From NCBI RefSeq assembly GCF_900142105.1, contig NZ_FQZS01000011.1, forward strand, positions 1-64,000: DNA of 64,000 nt. The letters run 5' to 3'. This document shows, one piece after another, positions 53,021 to 61,947 of the stretch. The number at the start of each line of letters is the position of its first letter. The stretch's first letter is position 1. Origin of the DNA: Lutispora thermophila DSM 19022 (lineage in GTDB: Bacteria > Bacillota > Clostridia > Lutisporales > Lutisporaceae). A model generated the notes under the pieces. The model did no database searches and had not been told where the DNA came from. It was given only the letters and a program-made list of their open reading frames with translations. The position numbers and the translations under genes are program-made.

Positions 53021-53614
53021 ATGAATTTCAAACTGAATAGGAAAACAATAGCAATTTGCTCATTAATTCTTTTGCTATTTATTATCGGGTATGCATATAA
53101 TACTTTCATGAGCACAAAATACGATACAATGGGATTAGATATTAACGAAAGCAATTTATCTGATTTTATGTTTGAAGATGATGCCGAAGAAGTCATAAAT
53201 GAGGAAAAGAAAAGTAGCATCACTGTAGTTGAAAGTAAAAAAGAGGAAGAAGATCAGGATCAAGTATCATCCTTTTTTACAGAATACAGACTTGAAAGAG
53301 ATAAAAATAGAAGTAAAGAATATGATATGTGGCAAAATATAATAAACAGCGACAAAGCTGAACCTACATTTAAGACATTAGCACAGGAAGAAATAGTTAA
53401 AATAGTCGCACTTACAGAAAAAGAGATGATTATAGAAAATCTTATTCTCGCCCGTGGCTTTAAAGACGCATTAGTATTCTTAACAGATGATAGTGCTACA
53501 GTAGTTGTTGCAGCAAAAGAACTAACTCCTGCAAATGTAGCCCAAATACAGGATATTGTTATGACTAAGACAAAAATACCAGCAAGCAACATAAAAATAA
53601 TGCTTAAAGATTAG
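53021..53614 (+). CDS. spoIIIAH: Stage III sporulation protein AH
   Basis: 197 residues; a membrane helix (TIAICSLILLLFIIGYAY) and a YscJ/FliF-like domain (AQEEIVKIVALTEKEMIIEN, RGFKDALVFLTDDSATVVV, MTKTKIPASNIKIML) that binds SpoIIQ from the forespore side. TAGGGGG precedes ATG 53021. It closes the operon; a sigma-A promoter for the next genes follows. Confidence 0.94.
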   Translation: MNFKLNRKTIAICSLILLLFIIGYAYNTFMSTKYDTMGLDINESNLSDFMFEDDAEEVINEEKKSSITVVESKKEEEDQDQVSSFFTEYRLERDKNRSKEYDMWQNIINSDKAEPTFKTLAQEEIVKIVALTEKEMIIENLILARGFKDALVFLTDDSATVVVAAKELTPANVAQIQDIVMTKTKIPASNIKIMLKD

Positions 53615-53620
53615 ATATAT

Positions 53621-53649
53621 TTGTAAATAGATAACTATTCTGCTATAAT
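53621..53649 (+). promoter_or_regulatory. Sigma-A-type promoter of the Asp23 operon
   Basis: TTGTAA (53621-53626), 17-base spacer, TATAAT (53644-53649). It sits directly after the spoIIIAH stop and separates the sporulation operon from vegetative genes. Confidence 0.7.
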
Positions 53650-53691
53650 ACATATTAGGAAAAAATCTCAATAAACTTGGGGGTGCATAAT

Positions 53692-54084
53692 TTGCAAGGT
53701 GATAATAATATAAACGAGTATGGAACAGTGAGAATTGCTGATGATGTAGTTGCTATAATTGCCGAAATAGCTGCAAAAGAAATTAAGGGAATAGTAGGCA
53801 TGAGTGGCGGCATCGCAGATAGCATAACAGAAATGTTAGGAAAAAAGAGTCCTTCAAAGGGCATTAAAGTAGAAGTCGGTGATAAAGAAACCGCCATAGA
53901 TTTATATGTTATTGTTGAATATGGTGTAAGAATACCTGACATTGCTTGGCAAGTTCAAGAGAATGTTAAGAAAGCCGTTGAAACCATGACAGGCTTAAAT
54001 GTAGTGGAAGTTAATATTCATGTACAGGGTGTGAATATAGAAAAAGAAAGCAAAGAAGAAGATGGAACTGTAAGATTAAAATAG
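53692..54084 (+). CDS. Asp23/Gls24-family envelope stress protein
   Basis: An Asp23-domain protein, 130 residues (EYGTVRIADDVVAIIAEIAA, KEIKGIVGMSGGIADSI, IDLYVIVEYGVRIPDIAWQV, MTGLNVVEVNIHVQGV). Members gather under the membrane through AmaP. TTG 53692 is preferred because GGGGGTG lies 8 bases before it. It is followed by a perfect hairpin and then amaP. Confidence 0.92.
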   Translation: MQGDNNINEYGTVRIADDVVAIIAEIAAKEIKGIVGMSGGIADSITEMLGKKSPSKGIKVEVGDKETAIDLYVIVEYGVRIPDIAWQVQENVKKAVETMTGLNVVEVNIHVQGVNIEKESKEEDGTVRLK

Positions 54085-54090
54085 TAGTTT

Positions 54091-54125
54091 AAACTAACCC
54101 TCTGAATAATTCAGAGGGTTAGTTT
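54091..54125 (+). terminator. 16-bp perfect hairpin between the Asp23 gene and amaP
   Basis: Arms 54091-54106 and 54110-54125 around a TAA loop; the right arm ends in TTT and AT follows. It may partly terminate or set different levels of the two neighbours. Confidence 0.6.
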
Positions 54126-54157
54126 AAATATTTCTACGAAAGGAGATACATATAAAA

Positions 54158-54688
54158 ATGTTAGACAGGCTTTTACTGTTAATTTTCTCCGTAATTGTTG
54201 CTATATTTTCCTTTGCATTAGTTCTTCTTGCATTACCATTTATGCCTTCACAATATAGTGAAGCTTTACATTTATTTATTTTTGAAAGCAATAGTATGAT
54301 CCTTATTGCAATAATATTGATGCTGATTGCCTTAAGGTTTATATTTAAAACCACTGAGCAAAAGATAAATAATGTCAATTATATTTCAAAGGAAACAGAA
54401 ATTGGTGAAATTAGGATATCCTTTAATACTATAAAATCAATTGCACTCTCTAGTATAAAAAACATTAATGAAGTAAAAGATGTTAAAGCTCAAGTGAATG
54501 ATAAAAATGGTGAAGTATCAATTATAATTACAGCCTGTTTCTTAACAGGAGCTGTTATACCTGATGTTTCAAAAGATATACAAAATAGAGTGAAGGAGTA
54601 TATAGAAACAACTGTTGAAGTTAAAGTTAAAGAAGTTATTGTATTTGTTGAAGAAGCTAATAATTCTAGCAAAAGAAGGGTAGGCTAG
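54158..54688 (+). CDS. amaP: Alkaline shock response membrane anchor AmaP
   Basis: 176 residues: two N-terminal membrane helices (LLLLIFSVIVAIFSFALVLL; MILIAIILMLIALRFIF) and an Asp23-like C-terminal part (GEIRISFNTIKSIALSSIKN, VKEYIETTVEVKVKEVIVFVE). It anchors Asp23 at the membrane. AAAGGAG precedes ATG 54158. It is followed after 2 bases by the DUF2273 gene. Confidence 0.9.
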   Translation: MLDRLLLLIFSVIVAIFSFALVLLALPFMPSQYSEALHLFIFESNSMILIAIILMLIALRFIFKTTEQKINNVNYISKETEIGEIRISFNTIKSIALSSIKNINEVKDVKAQVNDKNGEVSIIITACFLTGAVIPDVSKDIQNRVKEYIETTVEVKVKEVIVFVEEANNSSKRRVG

Positions 54689-54690
54689 AT

Positions 54691-54885
54691 ATGGATAAGG
54701 ATAAATTAATTAATTTTATTATAAATCGCCAAGGCAAAATAATAGGTGCAATCATAGGATTCATAACCGGCCTCTTTTTGCTGACATTAGGTTTTTTCAA
54801 GACACTTATATTATTAGCTTGTAGCATGGCAGGTTATTATATTGGCAAAAAATTGATAATAAAGAAGACATTATTGAGTATATAG
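54691..54885 (+). CDS. DUF2273 small membrane protein
   Basis: 64 residues with a glycine-rich hydrophobic core (GKIIGAIIGFITGLFLLTLG, FFKTLILLACSMAGYYIGKK), typical of DUF2273 proteins that accompany Asp23 and AmaP. Function unknown. AGGGTAGG upstream overlaps the end of amaP. Confidence 0.9.
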   Translation: MDKDKLINFIINRQGKIIGAIIGFITGLFLLTLGFFKTLILLACSMAGYYIGKKLIIKKTLLSI

Positions 54886-54934
54886 AACGATTATTAAACA
54901 CACATGGCAAAAAATAAGGAGGACAAAAACATAT

Positions 54935-55396
54935 ATGAACAGACGTTTACTTAGACAAAGTGCTTTTAAGTTTATTTTCAGTTTTTGTTTCAATAACGAT
55001 GATATAGATGAAAAATTGGAAAATTTATCTGAGGATTACGATATCTTTTTCACTCAAGAAGATGATACGGATCAAACTAATCTATCTAAACTTAATAGCA
55101 AAGATAGAGATTTTTTGAATATCCTTATTAAAGGCACCATAGAAAACTTAGAAAGTATAGATGAGATTATTAGGAAAAGCCTTATATCTTGGACTATGGA
55201 AAGAATTGCGAAAGTTGATCTTTCTATTTTAAGGATGGCTATATTTGAAATATTATATTACAAAGACACTCCTGAAAATATAGTAATAAACGAAGCTGTA
55301 GAATTAGCTAAGACATTCGGTGGCGATGACTCTAGCAGTTTTGTAAATGGTGTATTAGGAAGAGTAGTAAGAGAAAGAGTTAAGACAGGTGAATAA
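54935..55396 (+). CDS. nusB: Transcription antitermination factor NusB
   Basis: All-helical 153-residue factor that binds boxA RNA with NusE for rRNA transcription. The N-terminus RRLLRQSAFKFIFSFCFNND and the C-terminal WTMERIAKVDLSILRMAIFE, DTPENIVINEAVELAKTFG and SSSFVNGVLGRVVRE are standard. AAGGAGG precedes ATG 54935. Confidence 0.95.
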   Translation: MNRRLLRQSAFKFIFSFCFNNDDIDEKLENLSEDYDIFFTQEDDTDQTNLSKLNSKDRDFLNILIKGTIENLESIDEIIRKSLISWTMERIAKVDLSILRMAIFEILYYKDTPENIVINEAVELAKTFGGDDSSSFVNGVLGRVVRERVKTGE

Positions 55397-55398
55397 AT

Positions 55399-56352
55399 AT
55401 GTACTACTTAGGCATTGATACCAGTTGCTATACAACCTCCATTGCCTTAATAGACAATGAAGAAAACTTAATAGCAGATAAAAGAATAATGCTCAAAGTG
55501 AAACAAGGTGCTAAAGGTTTAAGACAGTCAGAAGCCTTTTATCAGCATATTCGAAATCTAGATATATTATTAGAAGACTTATTTTATGTGGTTTCTCCTA
55601 ATAAAATCAAAGCGATTGGAGTTAGTTCTAAACCAAGAAATTACCTTGATTCATATATGCCGGTTTTTAATAGCGGTCTTCACATAGGAAATGTTATTAG
55701 GCTTTCTTTAGGCATACCAGCTTATTTATTATCACATCAAGAAAATCATATTCTCGCTGGTTTATGGTCAAAGAAAATTAACCAAAATAGCCCAATGGCA
55801 GCATACCATATATCTGGAGGAACTACAGAGCTGTTATTAGTAGAAGGAAATATGAACACGAACATTGAAGTAATAGGAGGTTCCTCTGACTTAAAGGCCG
55901 GTCAGTTTATTGATAGAGTAGGAGTTGCAATGGGATTAAAGTTTCCCTGTGGAAAAGAAATGGACAGGCTTTCGCAATCAGTAAATGATGCAGGTATTGT
56001 AATTCCGATTTCTATAAAGGAGAGTTATGCTAGCTTTTCGGGTCCTGAAACCTTTGTGCAAAGAATAGTTAAAGCGGGGCAATATGACAAAGCTAAGCTT
56101 TCTAAAGCCGTATTTATATGTATAGCAAAATCAATTGAAGAAACGCTCATTAATTCAAGAAAAAAGTTTGAATGGACAAACATCCTGTTTATTGGCGGGG
56201 TTTCTTCAAATACTATTATTAAAAATTATCTTTTAGGCAGTGATAAACTTAGTAAATATTCTATTAACCCAATATTTGCAGAAGGTCAGTATGCTATAGA
56301 TAATGCTGTAGGGGGAGCCATATATGCCAAAAAGCATTTTAGAGGATGTTAA
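55399..56352 (+). CDS. TsaD/Kae1-like ASKHA protein (clostridial paralogue)
   Basis: 317 residues, related to TsaD, which makes tRNA t6A, but shorter and diverged. It has the N-terminal YYLGIDTSCYTTSIALID, the metal motif HQENH (His113 and His117, as the HxxxH of TsaD), ISGGTTELLLVEG, and the late FIGGVSSNTIIKNYL. Position between nusB and xseA is not that of tsaD, so it is likely a separate clostridial paralogue of unknown role; whether the genome also has a normal tsaD decides this. It overlaps xseA by 29 bases. Confidence 0.85.
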   Translation: MYYLGIDTSCYTTSIALIDNEENLIADKRIMLKVKQGAKGLRQSEAFYQHIRNLDILLEDLFYVVSPNKIKAIGVSSKPRNYLDSYMPVFNSGLHIGNVIRLSLGIPAYLLSHQENHILAGLWSKKINQNSPMAAYHISGGTTELLLVEGNMNTNIEVIGGSSDLKAGQFIDRVGVAMGLKFPCGKEMDRLSQSVNDAGIVIPISIKESYASFSGPETFVQRIVKAGQYDKAKLSKAVFICIAKSIEETLINSRKKFEWTNILFIGGVSSNTIIKNYLLGSDKLSKYSINPIFAEGQYAIDNAVGGAIYAKKHFRGC

Positions 56353-57562
56353 AGTATTTTCCGTTACAGAAGTAAATTTATATATAAGAAAAATCATTGA
56401 AAAAGATATTTTGTTATCTCATCTTTATATAAAAGGTGAAATATCTAACTTTAAAATACATACATCAGGTCATGCTTATTTTTCTTTGAAAGACACGGAA
56501 TCTGTAATTAAATGCGTAATGTTCAAAAGCAGTCTAAACAAAGTCAAGTTTGTTCCGGAAAATGGAATGCAAGTTATAGTAAGAGGTTATGTCTCTATTT
56601 ATGAAAGAGATGGACAATGTCAGTTATATGCTGAAAATATAATTGCTGATGGTGCTGGAGAATTATACAAAACCTATGAACAGCTAAAAAATAGACTAGC
56701 AAAAGAAGGATTGTTTGATGAAAAGCATAAAAAGACCCTGCCACTACTCCCTAAAAGAGTAGGAATAGTAACCTCTCCAACTGGTGCAGCAATAAAAGAT
56801 ATTATTTCCATAGGGAAAAGAAGGAATCCTAATATTGATATATACCTATATCCAGCGCTGGTTCAAGGTGAAAAGGCTCCTTTTGAAATAGCAGAAGGAA
56901 TAAAATGCTTTAATCAGCAAGATAAAGTGGATGTTATAATAATTGGTAGAGGTGGAGGTTCTATTGAAGAGCTATGGTGTTTTAATGATGAAATTGTAGC
57001 TAGAGCAATATTTGAATCTCATATACCTGTAGTCTCAGCAGTTGGTCATGAAACTGACTTTACTATTGCTGACTTCGTTGCCGATGTGAGAGCTGCAACA
57101 CCATCCGCCGCAGCAGAGTTGGTCTTCCCAGATAAGCAGCAACTTATATCATATATTAATAAGTTAAATAGTCATTTATATTCTTCTATGGTAAATTATA
57201 TAAAAGATAAAAGAATTTTAGTTAACAGATTAACATCAAGTGGTTCTTTTAGGTATACTGAAACTAAAATACTTAATTATAGGCAATCATTAGAAAATAC
57301 AAAGCAAAACCTTGAAAGATTGATGAGGAATATAATAGAAAAGCATCGTAATAATTTATTTATATTTAACGAAAAGCTAAATATTTTAAACCCTGCATCT
57401 TACTTAAACAAAGGTTATGCCTATATTGTAAATAAAAACACAGGTGAACTCATTAATACTATTAAGAAGATAGCCAATGACGATATATTGAACATCCATC
57501 TTAAGGATGGCTGTGCTTCTACTGTTGTAATATCAATCAATGAAGGAGATAACAATGAATAG
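56324..57562 (+). CDS. xseA: Exodeoxyribonuclease VII large subunit
   Basis: Degrades single-stranded DNA with XseB. 412 residues; N-terminal OB fold (FSVTEVNLYIRKIIEKDILL, KGEISNFKIHTSGHAYFSLK), catalytic domain (RVGIVTSPTGAAIKDIISI, IIGRGGGSIEELWCFNDE, SAVGHETDFTIADFVADVR), and a coiled-coil C-terminus ending LNPASYLNKGYAYI. ATG 56324 lies within the upstream gene. Confidence 0.95.
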   Translation: MPKSILEDVKVFSVTEVNLYIRKIIEKDILLSHLYIKGEISNFKIHTSGHAYFSLKDTESVIKCVMFKSSLNKVKFVPENGMQVIVRGYVSIYERDGQCQLYAENIIADGAGELYKTYEQLKNRLAKEGLFDEKHKKTLPLLPKRVGIVTSPTGAAIKDIISIGKRRNPNIDIYLYPALVQGEKAPFEIAEGIKCFNQQDKVDVIIIGRGGGSIEELWCFNDEIVARAIFESHIPVVSAVGHETDFTIADFVADVRAATPSAAAELVFPDKQQLISYINKLNSHLYSSMVNYIKDKRILVNRLTSSGSFRYTETKILNYRQSLENTKQNLERLMRNIIEKHRNNLFIFNEKLNILNPASYLNKGYAYIVNKNTGELINTIKKIANDDILNIHLKDGCASTVVISINEGDNNE

Positions 57563-57779
57563 AGAATTGAGTTTTGAAGAAGCTATGAAAAGACTTGAAG
57601 AAATTGTTAATTATCTTGAAAGTGGAAACATATCATTAGAGCAAGCTTTGGAAGCATATAGTGAAGGTGTGAAATTATCTCTATATTGCAATAATAAACT
57701 AGAAGAAGCAGAAGGAAAAATAATAAAAATTATGAATGAAAATAATGTTTTTAAAGAAATTGAAATAGAAAGGGATTAA
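57555..57779 (+). CDS. xseB: Exodeoxyribonuclease VII small subunit
   Basis: 74-residue helical partner of XseA, with the family pattern SFEEAMKRLEEIVNYLESG, LEQALEAYSEGVKL and a final LEEAEGKI. ATG 57555 follows GAAGGAG; an in-frame ATG 57540 lies inside xseA. Confidence 0.93.
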   Translation: MNRELSFEEAMKRLEEIVNYLESGNISLEQALEAYSEGVKLSLYCNNKLEEAEGKIIKIMNENNVFKEIEIERD

Positions 57780-57789
57780 GGAAGTAAAT

Positions 57790-58671
57790 ATGAGTTTGAA
57801 ACATTTCTTTGAGCAATATAGTCAAACTATAGAAGAAAAACTAAACCAACTGTTTAGTAACCAACATGGTTTGCCTATCATTGAGGAAGCTATGAAATAT
57901 AGTATACTCAACGGAGGAAAAAGATTACGTCCACTTTTAACCATTATGGCTTGTGATTTGTTTAATGGATCAATAGATGAAGTAATGCCTTATGCATGTT
58001 GTATCGAAATTATCCACACATACTCACTTATACATGATGATTTGCCAGCTATGGATAATGATGATTATCGAAGAGGTAAATTATCTAATCATAAAGTATA
58101 CGGAGAAGGTTTTGCATTATTAGCTGGAGATGCTTTACTTAATAGTGCATATGAAATTTTAATTGATTGTATTTCTCACAATCCTTCTTTACCTAGGATT
58201 AGAGCTGCTTCCATCATAAGCAAGGCAGCTGGAATTCAAGGCATGATAGGAGGCCAAGCTATTGATCTTTATTATGAAAATAAGAAAATTGATATAGCTA
58301 AATTAAATGAAATGCACAGCAAAAAAACAGGTTCTTTGATAAGAGCCTCTTTAGAAGTAGGAGCAGTGATAGCAAAAGCTTCAGAAGAAGATATAGATAG
58401 AATTAGAAAATTTGGTGAAAGCCTCGGCAGAGCTTATCAGATATCAGACGATATTCTTGATGTAATAGGAACTAAAGAAAAAATGGGAAAAACTATTGGT
58501 AAAGATGAAAAGAGCAATAAATCAACTTATATATCTTATTATGGATTAAATAAATCAAAGGAAATATTATTAAATACTATTAATGATGCAAAAGGAACCA
58601 TTGATGTTTATGGCAACAAAGCTAGTACATTAAAGGAACTTGCTGACTTTATAGCACATAGGGATAGCTAA
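57790..58671 (+). CDS. ispA: Polyprenyl (farnesyl/geranyl) diphosphate synthase
   Basis: Condenses isoprenoid units to farnesyl diphosphate. 293 residues; NGGKRLRPLL, first Asp-rich motif HDDLPAMDNDDYRRG, GQAIDLYYE, and second motif DDILDVIGTKEKMGKTIGKD. The gene precedes dxs, which makes the isoprenoid precursor pathway's first intermediate. AAGGAAG precedes ATG 57790. Confidence 0.94.
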   Translation: MSLKHFFEQYSQTIEEKLNQLFSNQHGLPIIEEAMKYSILNGGKRLRPLLTIMACDLFNGSIDEVMPYACCIEIIHTYSLIHDDLPAMDNDDYRRGKLSNHKVYGEGFALLAGDALLNSAYEILIDCISHNPSLPRIRAASIISKAAGIQGMIGGQAIDLYYENKKIDIAKLNEMHSKKTGSLIRASLEVGAVIAKASEEDIDRIRKFGESLGRAYQISDDILDVIGTKEKMGKTIGKDEKSNKSTYISYYGLNKSKEILLNTINDAKGTIDVYGNKASTLKELADFIAHRDS

Positions 58672-58685
58672 AAGGAGGATTTTTG

Positions 58686-59129
58686 TTGAACTTTCTTTTA
58701 AAAATATGGGCAAATAGAGTATTATTATCAAGCCTTACTGCATGGTTTATAGCCCAGTCATTGAAAATATGCTTATCACTTTATAAAGATAAAAAATTAG
58801 ATTTGACAAGGTTCGTAGGTTCTGGAGGTATGCCGAGTTCCCATACTTCATTTGTAACTGCTTTAGCTACCTCAGTTGGTAAAATTAATGGGTGGGACTC
58901 AAGCTCATTTGCTATAGCCCTTTGCTTTGCCCTAGTTGTTATGTATGATGCTGCAGGAGTAAGAAGAGCAGCGGGAAATCAAGCTAAAGTATTAAATATA
59001 ATCATTGAAGATATATCCCAGCATAAACCTTTGGGCGAGGAAAAATTAAAAGAGCTTATAGGTCATACTCCAAAAGAGGTTCTTGCTGGAGCTATATTAG
59101 GAATAATTATATCTAATATAATGATTTAA
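58686..59129 (+). CDS. Divergent PAP2-family membrane protein
   Basis: 147 residues with about four helices and the signature of the divergent PAP2 (DUF212/YuiD) family: LTAWFIAQSLKICLSLY, GSGGMPSSHTSFVTALATSV and DAAGVRRAAGNQAKVLNII. Substrate unknown; neighbours suggest isoprenoid-diphosphate chemistry, which is inference. Start TTG 58686, 7 bases after AAAGGAGG. Confidence 0.9.
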   Translation: MNFLLKIWANRVLLSSLTAWFIAQSLKICLSLYKDKKLDLTRFVGSGGMPSSHTSFVTALATSVGKINGWDSSSFAIALCFALVVMYDAAGVRRAAGNQAKVLNIIIEDISQHKPLGEEKLKELIGHTPKEVLAGAILGIIISNIMI

Positions 59130-59151
59130 TACACAAAAGGTAGGTTTAACA

Positions 59152-61038
59152 ATGTACAAACACTTAGACAAAATCAATAGTCCAGAGGATGTTAAAAAAC
59201 TTAATTATAAAGAATTGGATGAACTTTGCACAGAGATAAGGAACTATATCATTGAAGTTGTTTCAAAAAACGGAGGGCATCTTGCCTCTAATTTAGGTGT
59301 TATAGAATTAACTCTAGCTTTACATAGAGTTTTTGATTCCCCAAAAGATAAGATTATATGGGATGTTGGGCATCAATGTTATGTTCATAAAATTATTACA
59401 GGCAGAAGAGAAAGTTTTAAGACTCTAAGAAGCTTTGGCGGCATCAGCGGATTTCCCAAAACATCCGAAAGTCCCCATGATATCTTTAACACAGGACACA
59501 GCAGCACTTCCATATCCGCAGCATTGGGTATGGCAAAAGCTAGGGATTTAAAAGGAGAAGATTATTCGATAGTTGCAGTAATAGGCGATGGCTCTTTAGG
59601 TGGTGGAATGGCATTAGAAGCATTAAATAATGTCTCTCACCTTAATACAAATATTATTTTAATATTAAATGATAATGAAATGTCAATTTCTAAAAATGTA
59701 GGTGGTCTTAGTACTTATCTGGGAAGATTAAGGACTGGTAAAATATATTTTAAATTTAAAAATGAATTGGAATTTATTTTAAATAAAATTCCTATTATAG
59801 GTAAAAATCTATATAAAATAGCAGCAAAATGCCGCGATTGGTTTAAATATCTAGTAGTAAAGGGAATAATGTTTGAAGAACTTGGATTTAAATATCTAGG
59901 TCCTATAGATGGGCATGATATAAAGACTATGGAAAAAATTATATCCAGAGCAAAAAATTACAAGAAACATCCCGTTTTAATCCATGTTATAACAAAAAAA
60001 GGAAATGGATATAAAATCGCAGAAGATAAACCTGAAAAATATCATGGAGTTGGACCGTTTCTTGTTGAAACAGGTGAATCACTGAGCAAGAATAACGGCA
60101 AGTCCTATTCTTCAGTTTTTGGTGATAAACTTATTAAACTGGCACAAGAAGATAAAAGAATCGTAGCAATTACAGCTGCTATGCCCGAAGGAACAGGACT
60201 AAGCAAATTTGCAGAAAAATTTAAGGATAGATTCTTTGATGTAGGCATTGCAGAACAACATGCTGTAACATTTTCAGCTGGATTGGCAAAGAACGGCTTC
60301 AAACCTATTTTTGCTGTATATTCTACTTTCCTACAAAGAGCATACGACCAAGTACTTCATGATATTTGCCTTCAAAACCTGCCTGTTATATTTGCCATTG
60401 ATAGGGCTGGGCTTGTTGGTCAAGATGGAGAAACCCATCAGGGTGTATATGATATCTCTTATTTAAGAAGTATGCCCAACATCACAATTATGAGCCCAAA
60501 ATCTGGTTCCGAACTAGAAAAAATGCTAGAATTTGCACTTCATATAGAAGGCCCGGTTGCTATTAGATATCCAAGAGGAGAGGCACCATATTATGATTTT
60601 CAAGACAGTCCTATAGAATATGGAAAAGGTGAAGTATTATTTAATGGAAAACATGGGATAATGATTGCTGAAGGAACCATGATAGGTAGTGCAATTGAAA
60701 TATGTGAAATCTTAAAAAAAGCAAATATTTATATGACTTTGGTAAATATTAGGTTTATTAAACCAATAGACAAAAATTTGCTTGATGAATTAGCTTCCAA
60801 ATCATTACCTATGTATACTTTGGAAGACAATGTATATGAGGGAGGTCTTGGAAGCAGTATACTAGAATACTATTCTAAAAATAATAAGAAAGTGGATTTA
60901 AAAATATTTGCACATGAAAACGGCATAATAACCCATGGCTCAATAAGTGAGTTATTGAAATTAGAAAGACTGGACACGGAAAGCATATGCAATATAATAC
61001 TTTCAGATATTAAGGTGGATAAAAATGACTCAAAATAA
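59152..61038 (+). CDS. dxs: 1-deoxy-D-xylulose-5-phosphate synthase
   Basis: Thiamine-diphosphate enzyme that opens the MEP isoprenoid pathway. 628 residues with NGGHLASNLGVIELTLALH, GHQCYVHKIITGR, TPP motif VIGDGSLGGGMALEALN with NDNEMSISKNVGG, KGNGYKIAEDKPEKYHG, and the C-terminal Glu in DVGIAEQHAVTFSAG. It overlaps tlyA by 14 bases. Confidence 0.96.
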   Translation: MYKHLDKINSPEDVKKLNYKELDELCTEIRNYIIEVVSKNGGHLASNLGVIELTLALHRVFDSPKDKIIWDVGHQCYVHKIITGRRESFKTLRSFGGISGFPKTSESPHDIFNTGHSSTSISAALGMAKARDLKGEDYSIVAVIGDGSLGGGMALEALNNVSHLNTNIILILNDNEMSISKNVGGLSTYLGRLRTGKIYFKFKNELEFILNKIPIIGKNLYKIAAKCRDWFKYLVVKGIMFEELGFKYLGPIDGHDIKTMEKIISRAKNYKKHPVLIHVITKKGNGYKIAEDKPEKYHGVGPFLVETGESLSKNNGKSYSSVFGDKLIKLAQEDKRIVAITAAMPEGTGLSKFAEKFKDRFFDVGIAEQHAVTFSAGLAKNGFKPIFAVYSTFLQRAYDQVLHDICLQNLPVIFAIDRAGLVGQDGETHQGVYDISYLRSMPNITIMSPKSGSELEKMLEFALHIEGPVAIRYPRGEAPYYDFQDSPIEYGKGEVLFNGKHGIMIAEGTMIGSAIEICEILKKANIYMTLVNIRFIKPIDKNLLDELASKSLPMYTLEDNVYEGGLGSSILEYYSKNNKKVDLKIFAHENGIITHGSISELLKLERLDTESICNIILSDIKVDKNDSK

Positions 61039-61843
61039 AAAAAGATTAGATATACTGCTTACAGAAAAAGGGCTAGTTGAAAGCAGAGAAAAAGCCCGGG
61101 CAATTATTATGTCCGGGATTGTTTATGTTGATGAAAAAAAAGTAGATAAACCAGGAACTAAAGTTGATGCAGAATCAAGTATTGAAATTAGAGGAAATAC
61201 TTTGCCTTATGTAAGCCGAGGTGGTTTAAAGCTTGCAAAGGCTATGGAATTTTTTAATATTGATCTTCACGGCATGATTGCTGCAGATATTGGAGCTTCA
61301 ACCGGTGGTTTTACAGATTGCATGCTTCAGAATGGCGCAATGAAAGTATATGCTATTGATGTAGGATATGGACAACTGGCCTGGAAACTACGAAATGATA
61401 ATAGAGTAATTGTCATGGAAAGAACTAATATAAGGTATGTAACTCCAGACATGGTTCCGGATAGATTAGATTTTGCTTCTATAGATGTATCATTCATATC
61501 CTTGAAAAAAGTTTTACCGGCTGTATTATTGCTATTAAAAGAAAGTTCAAGGCTTGTTTGCCTTATAAAACCACAGTTTGAAGCAGGAAAAGAAAATGTC
61601 GGTAAAAAAGGAGTAGTAAGAGACAAAAATGTGCATATCCAGGTTATTACTGATATATGTGATTTCTGCCAAATGGAACTTAAGCTTAAAGTAGGTGGAC
61701 TAACATATTCCCCCATAAAAGGCCCTGAAGGAAATATAGAATATTTGATTTTACTAGTAAAAAGCTCAGAGTCCTTTATAATGAACGAATTAAATGATGA
61801 AATAAAAAGAGTTGTTATGGAAGCTCATGAATATTTTAAATAG
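61025..61843 (+). CDS. tlyA: TlyA-family rRNA 2'-O-methyltransferase
   Basis: 272 residues: an S4 RNA-binding domain at the N-terminus (KRLDILLTEKGLVESREKAR) and an FtsJ-like methyltransferase with SAM motif ADIGASTGGFTDCMLQNGA, DVGYGQLAWKLR, SIDVSFISLKKVLPA and LIKPQFEAGKENVGKKGVVR. Known members methylate 16S and 23S rRNA in some bacteria; clostridial forms are mostly untested. Start overlaps dxs. Confidence 0.92.
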   Translation: MTQNKKRLDILLTEKGLVESREKARAIIMSGIVYVDEKKVDKPGTKVDAESSIEIRGNTLPYVSRGGLKLAKAMEFFNIDLHGMIAADIGASTGGFTDCMLQNGAMKVYAIDVGYGQLAWKLRNDNRVIVMERTNIRYVTPDMVPDRLDFASIDVSFISLKKVLPAVLLLLKESSRLVCLIKPQFEAGKENVGKKGVVRDKNVHIQVITDICDFCQMELKLKVGGLTYSPIKGPEGNIEYLILLVKSSESFIMNELNDEIKRVVMEAHEYFK

Positions 61844-61947
61844 TTTATGAAAAAATATGGATATATTTTCAAAATTAATGTAAAATTATATATATACATT
61901 TGATGTATATAAAATATATAATAATTGGTATAGGACGGTGTTGGTTT

